Counted from the first letter of the stretch, positions 21,501 through 33,686 are shown. The stretch: 64,000 bases of DNA from Blasia pusilla (GCA_050084515.1 CM114271.1:3782001-3846000), one strand, 5' to 3'. Translations and numbers: made by a program. Notes: generated by a model from the sequence alone, not told the origin.

Positions 21501-24500
21501 ATTACAAGTGGAATAGGACTCCATAAATAGGTGTATAATAACAAGATCTCTCACAATAGTTTCAAAGCGTAATTGAGAGGGAGAGATCATGTTACTGCTT
21601 TTTTTATTAACGTTAGATGTTTGAATTTGAGTGAGTTAATGCGCCTAAATATTAAGTTTTCAACCTATTCTCTTCCCAAATATACAATTTTCATGGATAC
21701 TTTTAAACCAATTAAATTTAACCCTAGAAACCCTCCTATTTCAACTCCTTATTTTATCATTGGCCAGTATTTTTATGTAGATTGGAAATCCGTGAAGTTA
21801 TTGATATCTTTTTCTTACTCAAAATCCTCAAGTTCAACTTGTAACATCACCGTTAGTGAATAATGAGATTCTACAGAATGGAGAAGGATCAAGCCTTAAT
21901 GGGAAAGCACAATGTTGAGCTCGAGTATGCAAGAGAATTGTCTCTTGTGAAAGTGGAAGATCAAAGTTTCCGTCAACAGGCAGCAGACTTGGCCCATAAA
22001 GTAGTAATCTCATCTTTTCCCATAACGATAACCAACCAACTTGTACACTTTTTGTAGGTGCTCTAACAATGTTTTAATACAATGAAGAGAAGAAGAATAT
22101 TGCTCTGATTAAAATGTGGAACAAATGTTTGAAAATTAGGGGCCATATAGAAAAGTAGTAACGTTTTGATATCAAACAGTGCAAACATTTGGAGATAGAT
22201 TTGGAGAAAGCAATCTCTGCTGGAGAAGTCGTGCATCGACAACTAGTTGCCCTTACCTTTGAAAAGGACTCGACAATCATAGAACTGGAGCAAGCATTGC
22301 GAAGACTTAAGTGAGTAATATGTTGATCCTATTTCTTGATTGGCTAGATGAATACTATTAATCCAATTCTGATTTTGTTCTTAAATTTGATGATTTTCTA
22401 TTCGAGTTCTACTCTCTAATAGATTGCATTTATTTTCTTTATTAATTTCATTCTTCAAATACTTCATCTTGTCTTGATTGATTTTTGATCCAATACTCTC
22501 AATAGTGAAAATTCGATTTTGAGAGAGATCTAAGATGTCTCGTCAATGCTATAGGGATGATATGCAAGCTTTGGAGAAAAAGCGAAAGGATAATGAAAGT
22601 GAATGGCATGTTGAAAGGCTTAAATTTCAAGCAATTATTGAAGGGAAAGAAAGGTCCTCTCTTGGATCATTACTCCTAAGCGTACATGTTAAAATAAGAT
22701 CATATAATTAATTTCAAAAGTTATGAAAATTCTAGATCCGACTTGTTTAGCTTCTTGAGTGCGGATTTTTAAAGAAAAAATCTCTTAGAGAAGTTTGTGT
22801 ATACATGTTGACTTAGTGACTTAGAAAAGAGATTCTATGGGGAGCGAAGGGTTCCATGACCCCCATTTGATGTGGATAAAACATTGCAAGTTTTTTTCTC
22901 GAATCATTGGAGAATACAAAGTACTTCATGAAAATGGATTTTCTACATTGTAAGGAGTGTCTAAGAAAGTGACTTTACGTCAATGCTTAGGGAAGAGCAT
23001 TTATTGAAATCTACTATCAAAGGGGAAGCAGATCAAAAACTTAGGGAGTCTTTAAATGAAATTGTGGAACTCCGGATAATGGTCAATTCTTTGGAGAAAT
23101 CTAGTGCAACTGCTGAGCTTCAACACTTGGAGGCTATGAAGGATTTGAAGAAGGTGTATTTCTTGCTAATTGATGTTTGGGAACTAAAGTAGAATATATG
23201 ATATTTTCTAAACATAATGATGTGCCTAATGGCGAAAGCTTAATTGTGGCATATCAGAACAAAAAATGTACTCTTGTACTCTTATTTGGAAGGTCATTGC
23301 TCAAAGTCCGTTTAGAAGAATATGATGTATCCTCGATGTTGATGAAGATGAAAAATCATAATATCAACACATACCAAGATTCACTAAGATAACAATGAAC
23401 CTCCAAATTTTTGCAAAACCTTATGCATTTTTTGTTACGCATATAGGAACGTGACAAGCTACAGAAAGAGTTGGAAGCTTCATGGGCATCCCAAAAAGAG
23501 GCAGAAAATCGTCTCATTGAGATGGAAAAGATACGTGATCAATTGGGTGATTCACTCGCTCAAAATCATAAATTGGTGCATCAAATAGCTGAATACAGGT
23601 TTCAAACCCCTCCTTCTATTTCCCTGGGATGTGTTTGCATTGTAGAATGCAATAGTGAAATAAATAAATAAAAAGTTTGGCTGAGGTTGTTTATTTTTGG
23701 TAATAAGTTGTACAAATATTCCAGATTGTAGAATTGAGAAGGGAGAAAACTAGATTGTTACCAAATGTTTAGACGATTAATAACTTAGGTGTCCACTTCA
23801 ACGGTATGACAATTTGTAAGGGAGATACATCGATAGAGTGCCATTTAATCTATTTTGGTCTCACTATGCATTAAAAGCAATCTTTGTACATGAAAAGGAT
23901 TCCTTGCTTAGACGTTGCGATCAATCAGGGATTATTTGAGGAATAGTTTGATAGATTTTAAGTCAAATATCCATTTCGATAATTGTCCAAAACTTGTGGA
24001 TTCACTTCCACAAGCAAAGCTTGTAGTGGTGGCACATTCTATCTAGATTCTATGGATTAAGTTGCTAAAAGCTCTTGAGTGGTCTTTTAGGAAAACAAAC
24101 GATGAACATGATAAGAAGATGGAGATCATGAAAGCGGAGCTGGCTGGGCAAATGAGCAAGTTGGAGGAGGCACAGGTGCATCCATGTGTAGTACTATCCA
24201 TGTAGATCTTATGGACCTTTCAAAAGTTATTAAAGCAAGTAAGTCATATGGATTAGTAGATCTCAACTACAAATTGACTAACAATACTCGATTTCATCAA
24301 TCTCATTACCTCTTGGAGCTATTACATATGGAGTAGCCGATGACTTGTCTTGTGCTATTGGGATGATATACTACTATCATTAAAAAAATCATTTATTGTC
24401 ATCGAACAGCGAAGGTGGGCCGAAGAGAAGTGTGCAATACTGAAGAGGGAAGATAAACTAGTACAAGAGGGAAAGAAGGACTATTGTTCCAAAAATCGCT

Positions 24501-25315
24501 CTTTGAAAAAGGTGCACTTCCAATGATGTATGGTTTTTACTTCAGAATCCGCGGTACTAGCAGGAGAGGAAATCAATGTTTCCTTCCACACTTGAATTCA
24601 TTGATGAAACAATGTGCACCATGATCATATTGGCTGAATTGTCGACACCTACAGAAACTAAGGCAAACCTATAAGGTGCTGAATGCAATGACCACGAACC
24701 ATAATCAACTCCTTGTTCGAATGCGGGAGTATGAAGCACAACTTGCCATAGCTCAGACAGTTCGGGTATGATCAGATTCAGCTAGTTCTTTCTTAGAAGT
24801 CTCGTCGGGCAAATAAGACCCATGGTACTCGTATACCAACTCAAGCTCTTTCAAGCTGAGAGAATATATATATATATATATATATATGCCGTCATCTTAC
24901 AAGATTTGCAAAATACCTGTCTTGTTTCTTTGAAAGCTATAACAAGATAACCGTACGATACTATGTTATATAGTGTCTAGATCAGTCTATTGTTACTGTA
25001 GGTAGTCTGTTTAGTTCAGAGAGGGGTGAGGATAGCTATCAGTCCTTTTAACTTTTTTCATTTTCATATGTTTTAGAGAGTGTTGTATCCAAGAGTACAT
25101 TCACACATATCTCATTTTATGGGGGCTGGTCCCATCTCGATGTCATCACCTACCTACAATCAAAACTTGCAATTAATTGTTTGGTCTTGTCATTGCAGTT
25201 CCAAACAGCAGTTGATTCAAATGTTCCAGTTGGGGAATCTGTCCTTAAATTTGGAAGGTTCGAGGTAGAGATGAAACATCTGGGTGATCGCCAAGCGCGA
25301 TATTTACCATACTAG
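18530..25315 (+). CDS. Long coiled-coil protein, 14 exons, 593 aa
   Basis: All exons join in phase with GT-AG borders: 18530-18850, 19765-19842, 20128-20208, 20468-20525, 21255-21414, 21877-22000, 22180-22310, 22555-22653, 22991-23153, 23447-23598, 24091-24175, 24410-24511, 24655-24765, 25199-25315. The first about 95 residues are Ser/Gln-rich and acidic (AISQEDLDRYGIAEERMEVE). From about residue 98 to 555 the protein is nearly continuous heptad-like coiled coil (for example ELEQKNRSLETKLAIMKAKN, ERDKLQKELEASWASQKEAE). It ends in a compact tail (LKFGRFEVEMKHLGDRQARY). There are no membrane or catalytic motifs. Exon 5's donor is chosen at 21415 because only that keeps exon 6 in frame. Such proteins are often cytoskeletal, centriolar or tethering proteins. 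I cannot assign a family. The unbroken frame across 14 exons argues that it is a working gene. Confidence 0.8.
18850..25198. repeat. Intronic microsatellites in the coiled-coil gene
   Basis: The introns are AT-rich. Intron 1 contains a GATA/TAGA run near 19306-19351. Intron 13 contains an (AT)n run near 24863-24887. No transposon protein remnants are visible in these introns, unlike the introns of the two neighbouring genes. Confidence 0.8.
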
Positions 25316-25782
25316 ATAACCAGAGAAACAGGGTATATGGATAAGAATTGAGGTTCATGCAGTCAAAGCAAGTTATTTGAGACTCGAATGTTGTTGTAGT
25401 CGGGGACAGAATATGTGATGTGTCAAGGGGTGACAAGAATTGTATCTCTCAGAAACATTATGTAACATTGACTTGATGAATGAATTCGATAGGATCTTTC
25501 TGCCACATTAAGGCCACATTTGTGTTTCTATGCTTTCCTCCTGGGTGGAATTGTCCCATGCTAGTTTTTCATGTTTCCCTTCGCCATAGTTGCAACTGGT
25601 TTAGTGCCCTGTAAAGACATAGGTATAGTTAATCTCTGCAAGTGTATTTTCTACTGTGTGGCTTGAACATATCCTGGGAATCACTGTTTCCTGATTAAGT
25701 TTAGGATTTTTCGTACTTGATGTCTTCCTGTCCCCTACCTGCTAGCACTTGAAGGTAAGAGGTTGATTTCTTTTCTCATTTG

Positions 25783-28700
25783 TCAGTTCACGGAGTGTGC
25801 ATCTGACTTGAGTATGCGATCAGCTATTTCCTGGAATGATTTCACCTCCTTCTTCCAGAGCCTGCATCACTTGGTCCATTCTTATCGTTAGAATTCTTTT
25901 CATTCATATTCTGATAATGACTAGGACCTCAAGCTAATGCCAAGCTCAGTCCAAGATACTAGCAGATGAAGACATGTGATCTAAAAAACCATTTGACAGA
26001 CTCTCTGTATTTTTTTCATGTTGTAAGAGCAACAGAGAAAGGACAATAGCGTAAGAACCAGAGAATAACCAGAATCTATCAAAACTACAACAAGTGGCAC
26101 AGGTGGGAGACATCTGGGTTTTTGAGACTGACCATGAATCTATGCCAATGGCCTGTGCACCTTTCTTGTCTGCAGTGGGATCATCTCCGACATGGACTGT
26201 TTGTCTTGCATCTACATTTAGCTGATCTGATAAACAGAGAACCGCAAAGTTTATATCACACTCAAAAATCCTGTGCCAGGTTTGATAGCACGAAAAAATA
26301 AATCGAATTCCTGGAGGACCCGTGCACAACAACAAAATTTAATCGATAGTTAACAAAAGAGGCATCGATAACAGCACATGTAGCCATTTTACTGAACAGT
26401 AGTTCACATGTGAATGGATGAAACTTTACTTACTGAGAGCCGCTTCAAAGATCTGAGGGGCAGGTTTCTCATAACCAATCTCAGATGAGACTATAATAGC
26501 ATCAAATCTGAACAGAAAACTATCCACTATGAGAGGAATCCAACAAATAATAATCTAATAACCAATGGACCTTTAAGTTGGCCATGAAGATATTCTCTTC
26601 ATGGTCGTTATATTGCATAATCAGAGAAAACAGAGTTGGCGAAAATGCAACATGAAAACAAAGTTAATTAAGCTAATGTCACAAGGCTTGATCTATTAGC
26701 TACTTTAATTGGAGAAGCCACAGTGAACATACCATGTTTCATTGGGGACAAGTTCCCATGAAAGAGTTGCATTTTCCAGACATATTAGAAGTTATAATCA
26801 CAAATTATGAAGAATACTCATGGACTTCCACCATCAAGGTTATTGATGAAATAGGAAATGGAACCTTACAAGCTAGACACCTGCAGGTCTTGTAGAACTG
26901 TCCGTAATCGAGAGTCGAAATTTGATACCACAGCAAGTTTAACTGATCCCACCCCAGAAACATTTCAGATACTATATCCACATTCATACACAAGGACTAC
27001 TATCTAGATGGGCTTTGTTCACATGTACAGTAACAGATGCTGTCGGTGTCGTGATCAGCTGGAGATTCGAACCTTTAGCAAGCGACGACTTCTTAGTTCA
27101 TGCAACCTAGTAGCATCTTTGGAGTGAAATTCAGATAAGTTCTTTAATTTCCTACCTCCAGCATCTCGCAGCTGGACCAGTGCCTCCTCAGCACCAGCAG
27201 AAACTCTCCATGCATCTCCCTTTGCAAAGTGCTGGTTTCAGCACATCACATCATCACCAAGACTGTTAGCTACTACGTGCCGATTCATCTTTGTCTTGAT
27301 ATGCCTAATTGCTCTCAAGAATCTGTGAGTAGATACCCTCACAAACACATTGCCATATAGGTGGGAACCAACAGTAGGTAAGTAGGTAATGGTTTCTGTA
27401 GTTGTAATCAGTTTTGAGATTCGAGTATGCTCTCTGAAGTTTGTCTCCTTCGCTACTGTCTCTGTAGCGACACATATTAGCTTTGCAGTTTGCCATGATC
27501 ATTTTGTTTCCAACAGGTTTGACATCTTTCTAGAGGAGGATGAGTTCAACACACTTGAGGACACGAGCAGTGAGGGGATTATGCCACCATTACCTGGTAC
27601 AATTCCTCAAAGTAGGTCTCATTGCTACAACCGGTTGCCATTGCCACAGCATATCTCCAAAAAGGCCTTCCATCTCCCTGAAAATGAAACCCACATGGCA
27701 TGTATAATCATGGAATAAAACTAGGAAACTGGCAGGCCAAGAACTCTTTTTGAACTTAGCTGTGCAGACATTTTTTCGAGCCACATATCTCTTGAGCGGT
27801 TCATGGCACCGATGTGATCAGGACAAAGAAGATGAGAGTGATGTTGCACCTCATAACGTAGTCGTTCAGGCCATGGCTCAGCAAAAGCTTTCTTAAAGCC
27901 CTTCTTGATATCATCTGGTGTGGTCTTCACACCTGCACCCAGGCACACCCCTTAGCTCCACTGCCCAGAAGTTTCTGCTACGTGCAGAGTCAGAACAACT
28001 TGTCGCATTCCCATGGCTACAAGTGTTAACACCCGTGCATCACAAACTGCTGAACTCATAAAAACTCCCGCCCATTTGTTGGTGTCTTCAAACCAAAGAC
28101 AAGAAGCCAGGAGGTCAATTTTGAGAGAAAGAGGTCATAACACTCAGGGGAAACAGACTGTGAATTCCAGCTTTCTTACAACGCTTTCTAGTCAGTCAGA
28201 TCTCGGACTCTGGAATTCTGCTCTTGAAGCTTATGATAGCAAGCACTGCTGAATGTAAACATGTCTCCTAACAAAGTTTCAGAGAGGATTCACTTCCAAG
28301 TTATGCGGGCAATGAATTCAGTCAGCCACTCTCAACTCCATGCTCACAAGAACATTGGCTCACTAAAGCACGGAGAGAACCATGACAAGTACCATACTTC
28401 ACCCCGATGGCAGCATAAATATCCGCAACTGGTTTGGATGTCTCCAGCAAAGTGCCTCCCACGTCCACCAACAAGGCTCCGTAAGCCGGCCCACCTTCAA
28501 AATCAGCACCAGAGACCAAGAATATGCTGCAAAGTGAAAAGAAATTGAGCGCAGGACACCCTAGACCCTTCATTCTCTCCATCCACCTCAGAAACCCAAA
28601 TTTGACGAATACGAGACCTTACAGCTTGTACTTATTCTATGGTATTGTTTATCGATCACCCAGCAGGCGGTCCCAATCATCTCAGCATTGGAGAAATTGC

Positions 28701-30219
28701 AAGGTCAAACGAATCAGTTTTATACAGTTTCCAGGTAAGAAGGTCATCTGTGAGATTTTAGACCCCATCATTGAGTGCTTTGATCTCCTTCCGATGACCC
28801 ATACGTGAAAGAAAGCAGCACTTCAACGCTTAAAATCGATTGACATTGCACAATCTCGTGGCTGAATGCAAGAAAACTACCCAACAATGCACAGCAATTC
28901 CACCCAAGAGTGAGGCATTCCCCCACCTTCAGAACCACTCCGCTCACCAAGAACTAGTAGGCTCCCTCAGATTGCCAAGGACTTTTCCTTATCAACTTCA
29001 TCGAACATCTTGGAAAATGTTGAACAGAAAGAAAAGAAGAGAGAGACTGTGCTCATGAAGTAGTGCCTGTCGTAGCCTTGCGACCATAGACCCCGCGCCC
29101 TGGTTGGACGGTGCTTGAGACTGGGATGGGTGTAGAGAGAGAAGCAAGTGAAGAAGGTACCATATAAGAGGAGGGAGACACTCTCATATAGTGTGAGTGC
29201 TGACCAAACAACGTGTTTGTGCGGAGCTTCCAAGTGTCAACCAAGAAACTCTTCACCACACCATCTACTTTACCTGATTGGGATCCCCAATAGACATTAC
29301 TTACCAGTGCAGCAGCTTTGGGCAATGAATCAAGGCTACTAAATGTGTTGAACAATTCTCGTGTTACCAGCTTAGCAATATCAGCATCTGCTCTTGCTCT
29401 GTGTGTTGTGAATTTTGCGCAGGAGACCAAGTAATGACTTGATGTTTCATCCCCATCGTCACACAAGGCGCAAGAGTTTAGTTGTGTTCCCATCCTGCTT
29501 TTCTTATGGTTCAATGGGATTGCCCCCCGTTCTGAACTTGAACTTGAGCCGGGTTCCCAAGCAAGGGGTTCCCCGCAAATAGTTCTTCAGTTCTGCCTTC
29601 TCAGGATATACCGTCAAAAGAGAGAGGTCAGACATTTTCATGGCTTCCTCCATGCTGTTCTGCTGTGAGCGTTTGCCCACTGCTTTGGTTATGGTATCCA
29701 CGAATGCTTTCTCATCTTGTTCCCACAGTTCAGGCCCTGCTGGGAGCTTGGATGCTTGCACAATCTCTTGAACCTTTTTCGTCCAAGATTTGGCCTGCTT
29801 TACGGGTCTTCTTTGGGTCCAAGTTTTCCCCATCACCTCTTTAGGATAGCGATGGGAGTCCATTGTCTCCAGCTGCCTCCACCATTTCAACTTGGCGATG
29901 TCACGTCTAGCCTCCAAGGGTTCCACACCAAGTTCTCATCTCACACCAACTCGGGCTGTTCGTGAGGAAGTTGACATCATACCCCGAAACGCCTTCCGCT
30001 GCACAGCTTCAAGCCTGTCCCTTTGTTTGGTGTTGGCATCCCACACTGCTGCCCCATATTCCCAAGAAGAGAGAGAGAGAGAGAGAGAGAATGTTCACCT
30101 GAAGCACGTGCACACTGAGTTGCGGGCCTGAGGGCGGATCGGAGCAGGCACGAAGATCGATGGGAGGGTGTGCGGCATGACTGCTTCAGAAACAAGGCTC
30201 TGGATGATAGAAGCGCCAT
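25783..30219 (-). CDS. HAD-superfamily hydrolase (HDHD3-like), 9 exons, about 261 aa
   Basis: Exons in order of translation: 30219-30099, 28494-28393, 27932-27850, 27677-27594, 27231-27156, 26942-26870, 26507-26434, 26226-26133, 25861-25783. All join in phase. HAD motif I is LLVDVGGTLLE, where the second Asp of the usual DxD is Gly. Motif II is VVSNFDSR, motif III is SSEIGYEKPAPQIF and motif IV is VHVGDDPTADKKGA. The family also shows GDGRPFWRYAV. Exon 1 encodes about 40 residues rich in Ser, Arg and Leu (MALLSSRALFLKQSCRTPSH), like a plastid or mitochondrial transit peptide. It is the least certain exon. The alternative is an acceptor at 28526 with a different upstream exon. HAD enzymes hydrolyse phosphate esters via an Asp intermediate; the substrate is unknown. 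Intron 1 (1.6 kb) holds a LINE fragment. Confidence 0.85.
29025..30066 (-). mobile_element. 5'-truncated LINE (copy 3), RT C-terminal region
   Basis: The minus strand encodes the end of a LINE reverse transcriptase. EYGAAVWDANTKQRDRLEAV begins right at the (GA)n junction, then RTARVGVR, a TGA, and ELGVEPLEARRDIAKLKWW. After a one-base frameshift near 29510 comes a zinc-binding CCHC module, CALCDDGDETSSHYLVSC. The 3' tail on the LINE strand is TC-rich (29025-29046), and (TC)n also precedes the 5' break (30067-30090). The 'LEAVQRKA...PLEARRD' layout is unlike plant L1 and RTE and is closer to I/Jockey/R1-type elements (inference). It is sense to the HAD gene and begins only about 30 bp after the exon 1 donor. 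Confidence 0.8.
30067..30090. repeat. (GA)n microsatellite at LINE 5' junction
   Basis: About 12 GA units separate the first exon of the HAD gene (donor at 30098) from the truncated 5' end of the LINE. Confidence 0.9.
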
Positions 30220-31231
30220 CTTAACGACGACCCTCACCTTCAAATCACTGAGATGGACCCCCACACACTATCCTGATTCAACTGCAGCAACAAGTGCAAG
30301 CGACAATAAGTAAATGGATGGCGAGAACCGGAGACTTGAGATGAACCCCAACACGCTATCGTGATTCAACTGCAGCAACAAGTGCAAGGGAAAGTAAATC
30401 GAAGGAAGGATGGAAAGGAGCAGAGACCTGTTAGTCACTGGGACTACATTTTGGGTAACACTGGTTTCTACTGCTGAATATGGAATCAATCACGAAAACT
30501 ATCCACTCGCTCCAACGTCAGTGTGGGCATGTATGCTAGTCCATGACTCACAGAGATGGACAACGTGAAACAGCTACTGCAAGAAAAGGTAGAAAATGTC
30601 ATCTTTGATGGCTGGTCTTTATGCAATCTTGGGCTGCGATGTACCTCGTGTCAGCAGACTTCCAGAACTAACGAATCGCTTGCATTCCCCATATCCAAAC
30701 TTCCTTCCTCCGTATTTGAGACACTGCATTCGTCATCTAAATCCTGAGCTGAAACCAGAACCGAGTGCTACTACGAGAGGGGAGTGTTGTCAGGGTGGAG
30801 TTGCGATGGTACTGTTGTAACTGTTCTTCAGTTCTTCAGTTCTTGGGCAGATTCGATGAAATCCTTGATTTCAACCTCTTACACTCAAGAGGGACTTGTT
30901 GGGATCAGGCAAATCGAGATAGCTTCCATGTCCTGACTCGAATGGGCATTTGAAGTATGAAATGAAAAAGCCTGCCACTTAAAAAACCCACCATCATAAT
31001 CGGTAGGGCTACATGTTAAGCATCGAAGTTTGTCATTATGGTTTATGGTTTATAATAAGTGAACCTTAAAGTGATTATTGGGGCTCGTTGCAATCATCGA
31101 AGTTTCTTGTCGTGCTTCATTATACTTGATCCTTTTCAAAATCGAAGGGGCTAGATGTAATCCTCGAAGTTTGTTGATCCCCTTCATCGTTCTTCATCCT
31201 TCCAAATATCTGGTAGTAATATGAAAACTTC
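30220..31231. other. Region upstream of the HAD gene
   Basis: Presumed promoter and 5' flank of the minus-strand HAD gene. It contains a short duplication, GATTCAACTGCAGCAACAAG at 30273-30292 and 30362-30381. A plus-strand ATG frame at 30556 ends at a good donor (MDNVKQLLQEK followed by GTAGAA), but no partner exon was found. From 31010 to 31230 diverged relatives of the following 83-bp repeat appear. Confidence 0.4.
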
Positions 31232-31612
31232 AAGGTTTGTTGTGATACTCCATGAAACTTGGACCTTTTAGAAACATTATTATGTTTCCATGTCCTCATT
31301 CGAGAGTCTTTGTCAAGCTTCGTTGTGATACTTCATGAAACTTGAACCTTTTGGAAACCTTGTTATTTTCCATGTCCTCATTCCAGAGTAGTAGTCAAGG
31401 TTTGCTATGGTACTTCATGAAACTTGAACCTTTTAGAAGACTAGTTGTGTTTCCATGTCCTCATTCAAGAGTACTGGTCAAGGTTTCTTGTGATACTTCA
31501 TGAAACTTTCTCCTTATAGAAGACTTATTATTCTTCCATGTGGTCATTCGAGAGTACTGGTCAAGGTTTGTTGTGATACGTCATGAAGTTTCAGCCTTTT
31601 AGAAGACTTGTA
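31232..31612. repeat. 83-bp tandem repeat, 4.6 units
   Basis: Units start AAGGTTTGTTGTGATAC-like at 31232, 31315, 31397, 31480 and 31563. Each contains CATGAAACTT, CTTTTAGAAGACT and TTTCCATGTCCTCATTC with a few substitutions. The regular 82-83 bp spacing and scattered differences show an old local amplification. The array ends in a 13-bp perfect inverted repeat. Confidence 0.92.
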
Positions 31613-31627
31613 CTAGTCTTCTAAAAG
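31596..31627. repeat. 13-bp perfect inverted repeat at array end
   Basis: CTTTTAGAAGACT (31596-31608) and AGTCTTCTAAAAG (31615-31627), separated by 6 bases. The left arm is the unit's own word, so the array appears to have ended by a small inversion-duplication. Confidence 0.9.
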
Positions 31628-33524
31628 AGATACCCTTCATGTTGTTTTTTTCCCACAGCACCATCAAATCAGATCATAAGTCCACGCATATATTCTTAGG
31701 GCAGTCCCACCAGAACTCAGTATTCTACTTTGGAGATATGAGCTCTATTGTCATGCCCTACTTCTTCCATTCGAGTATGTCCAGCATCTTTGGGCCTTTT
31801 CTGCAGTTACAAAACATTGTACTGCTTCTTGGCAACGCTCAAAGATTTCTGAGGCACAATCCATACTCATGGGTTATTCCAGCTTACCAAGTGTGACAGA
31901 CCAGGAATCTACATGGAATCCTCACCAGAATCATGCAAACTCCAATTTCTTCAGATCTGCTGCTGAAGGAAGCTCCAACGATCATACAATACTGAAGCCA
32001 ACAAAGCTATCTAGCTTCAACCATTCATTCATTCGAGTTCACTCCTTCTGCATTTCAGATCAGAATTCAGCACTAGAATTCTTGTGTAGACAGTGTTGGT
32101 ATCAGTAATATGGTACAACCATATTACTGAAACGTATGAACAGTTAAAGGTTCACTATGTCTGTGGCTGCATATTTGATCTTCATCACTTCATCTGAAGA
32201 GAGATGTTTTTGCCATTCTGCAATTGTGAGTATTCTCCCTCTACCGATTTTTGTATCACCCTATAACTCTAACATGACATGAGAGGACTCAGCAGATTTT
32301 AGGTTAAGTGGGAGGTCTAGAATTCTTGCGCCAACACCAGATTATTGATTTATGAGTGTGAACAAAGAAAGGTTATCTTCGAAAGACACGACTACTCTTC
32401 ATGTAGTCTCTTTCGAACATTGAAACTTTCGAACTATTGCCTGTTTCGAACATTGACGCAGCGATGAAAATCGTGGCTATATCCTTCGATTCCTGAATCG
32501 AGAGACTTGATTTCTGTCTAGAAACACATTCAGCTGATTATTCTCCTCTCCAGACTGCTCTCAGTCCCTTCATGTGGATGGTGAGCACTCCCAATATATG
32601 ACAGAGTCTCCATCTTCTCCCTACTTTCTTCACACCCTCCCTCTGCTCTCATCCTCAATCTCTACGAGCACCGTCCTAACCACGAGGCTATGGCAGCCAC
32701 TACTTAATGGGTAAAGCCCCTATACCATCCTTTGATTCTGGTGTTCGAGCCATAGCAGATCTAGTTCATATGTTTAACAACAATTCCAATCCATGCGAGA
32801 CTCCGAGCTAAACATCAAAATATACCCTAGAACCACACCACTGCCATGTTTCCATTCAGTTTCACCTCAGGAATTGCCATTCAGATTGCAAGCAAGCCAC
32901 CACCATAGCTCACACTCAAAAGTGGATACCTACCTGAAGAGAAATAACTATTGGCTCAGCACCAGTACGCTTGGTCCACACCACATAGGATTGCGCTCAT
33001 CATCCTCCGCCATTAAAACAGTCTTCTACCAGAACTATTGTACAACCCAGTCATGCAGCTACGGATGAAGGAAACTGACAAACAAGGTCCTAAGTCTACA
33101 CTCCAAAACTGAGGCCACGAAATTCTTCTTGAGGTTCCAAAGCTTCGCCAAGCTGCTGAACTGCACCCGAATTCAACATATCGATACCACTCGTACGCTG
33201 CTCCAGAGTTTAGGTGTGAAGGCGAATCGAGTAATCCAGCCCTCTCAAAAGTAGCATAACCACCACCTTCCCACAAACTACTCAAGAATCGTCCTGTCAC
33301 TCGACGAACACACGAAAATCCTCCGCGAAAACACGACTGTACAAAGTTGAACTATCTGCAGAATCGAACCATGTGGGCACGATTCCAACTTCTTTTGAGC
33401 CGTTGAGGAGAACAACTGCCATGGAGTTCAGAAGGTAGCCAGAAAAAATCATCTAGATTATGTAGTCAAGAGTGCTAGAGCGGCCAAGATGACAACGATT
33501 TCGAATGGGAGACAGGCCTGGGAA
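31628..33524. other. Intergenic DNA, no gene recognised
   Basis: No convincing coding exon is visible on either strand. Short open frames (for example 31639-31896, 33013-33300) lack domain signals and splice partners. The stretch at 32330-32530 has several TTCGAA-rich words, without a recognised role. Confidence 0.4.
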
Positions 33525-33686
33525 TCAGCGCTGGGGTCCTCGAAGGATGGGAATGTCGGAGAAATCTGCGTACTTGAAAATGAGGTAAACATAGCCTCCA
33601 CCGAAGATAGCAAGGCAGACCAGGAGCACCGAAAACCAAAGAACACTTCCGAATTGCTTACCCAGTTCTGCTTCTATCCCCTCCAT
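33525..33686 (-). CDS. Hypothetical small single-pass membrane protein, 53 aa
   Basis: The frame runs from ATG at 33686 to TGA before 33525. It encodes an acidic start (MEGIEAELGKQFGS), one strong hydrophobic segment (VLWFSVLLVCLAIFGGGYVY) and a short polar tail. The same frame extends upstream to 34007 with Arg/Asp-rich sequence, so the protein could be longer (up to 160 aa). No family is recognised. It is unclear whether it is translated. Position and strand would fit a separate small gene downstream of the CTL gene. Confidence 0.35.
   Translation of the reverse strand: MEGIEAELGKQFGSVLWFSVLLVCLAIFGGGYVYLIFKYADFSDIPILRGPQR

Noticed and set aside
31232-31612. CRISPR-like regular repeats
   Set aside because: Units are contiguous with no unique spacers, and the genome is eukaryotic.
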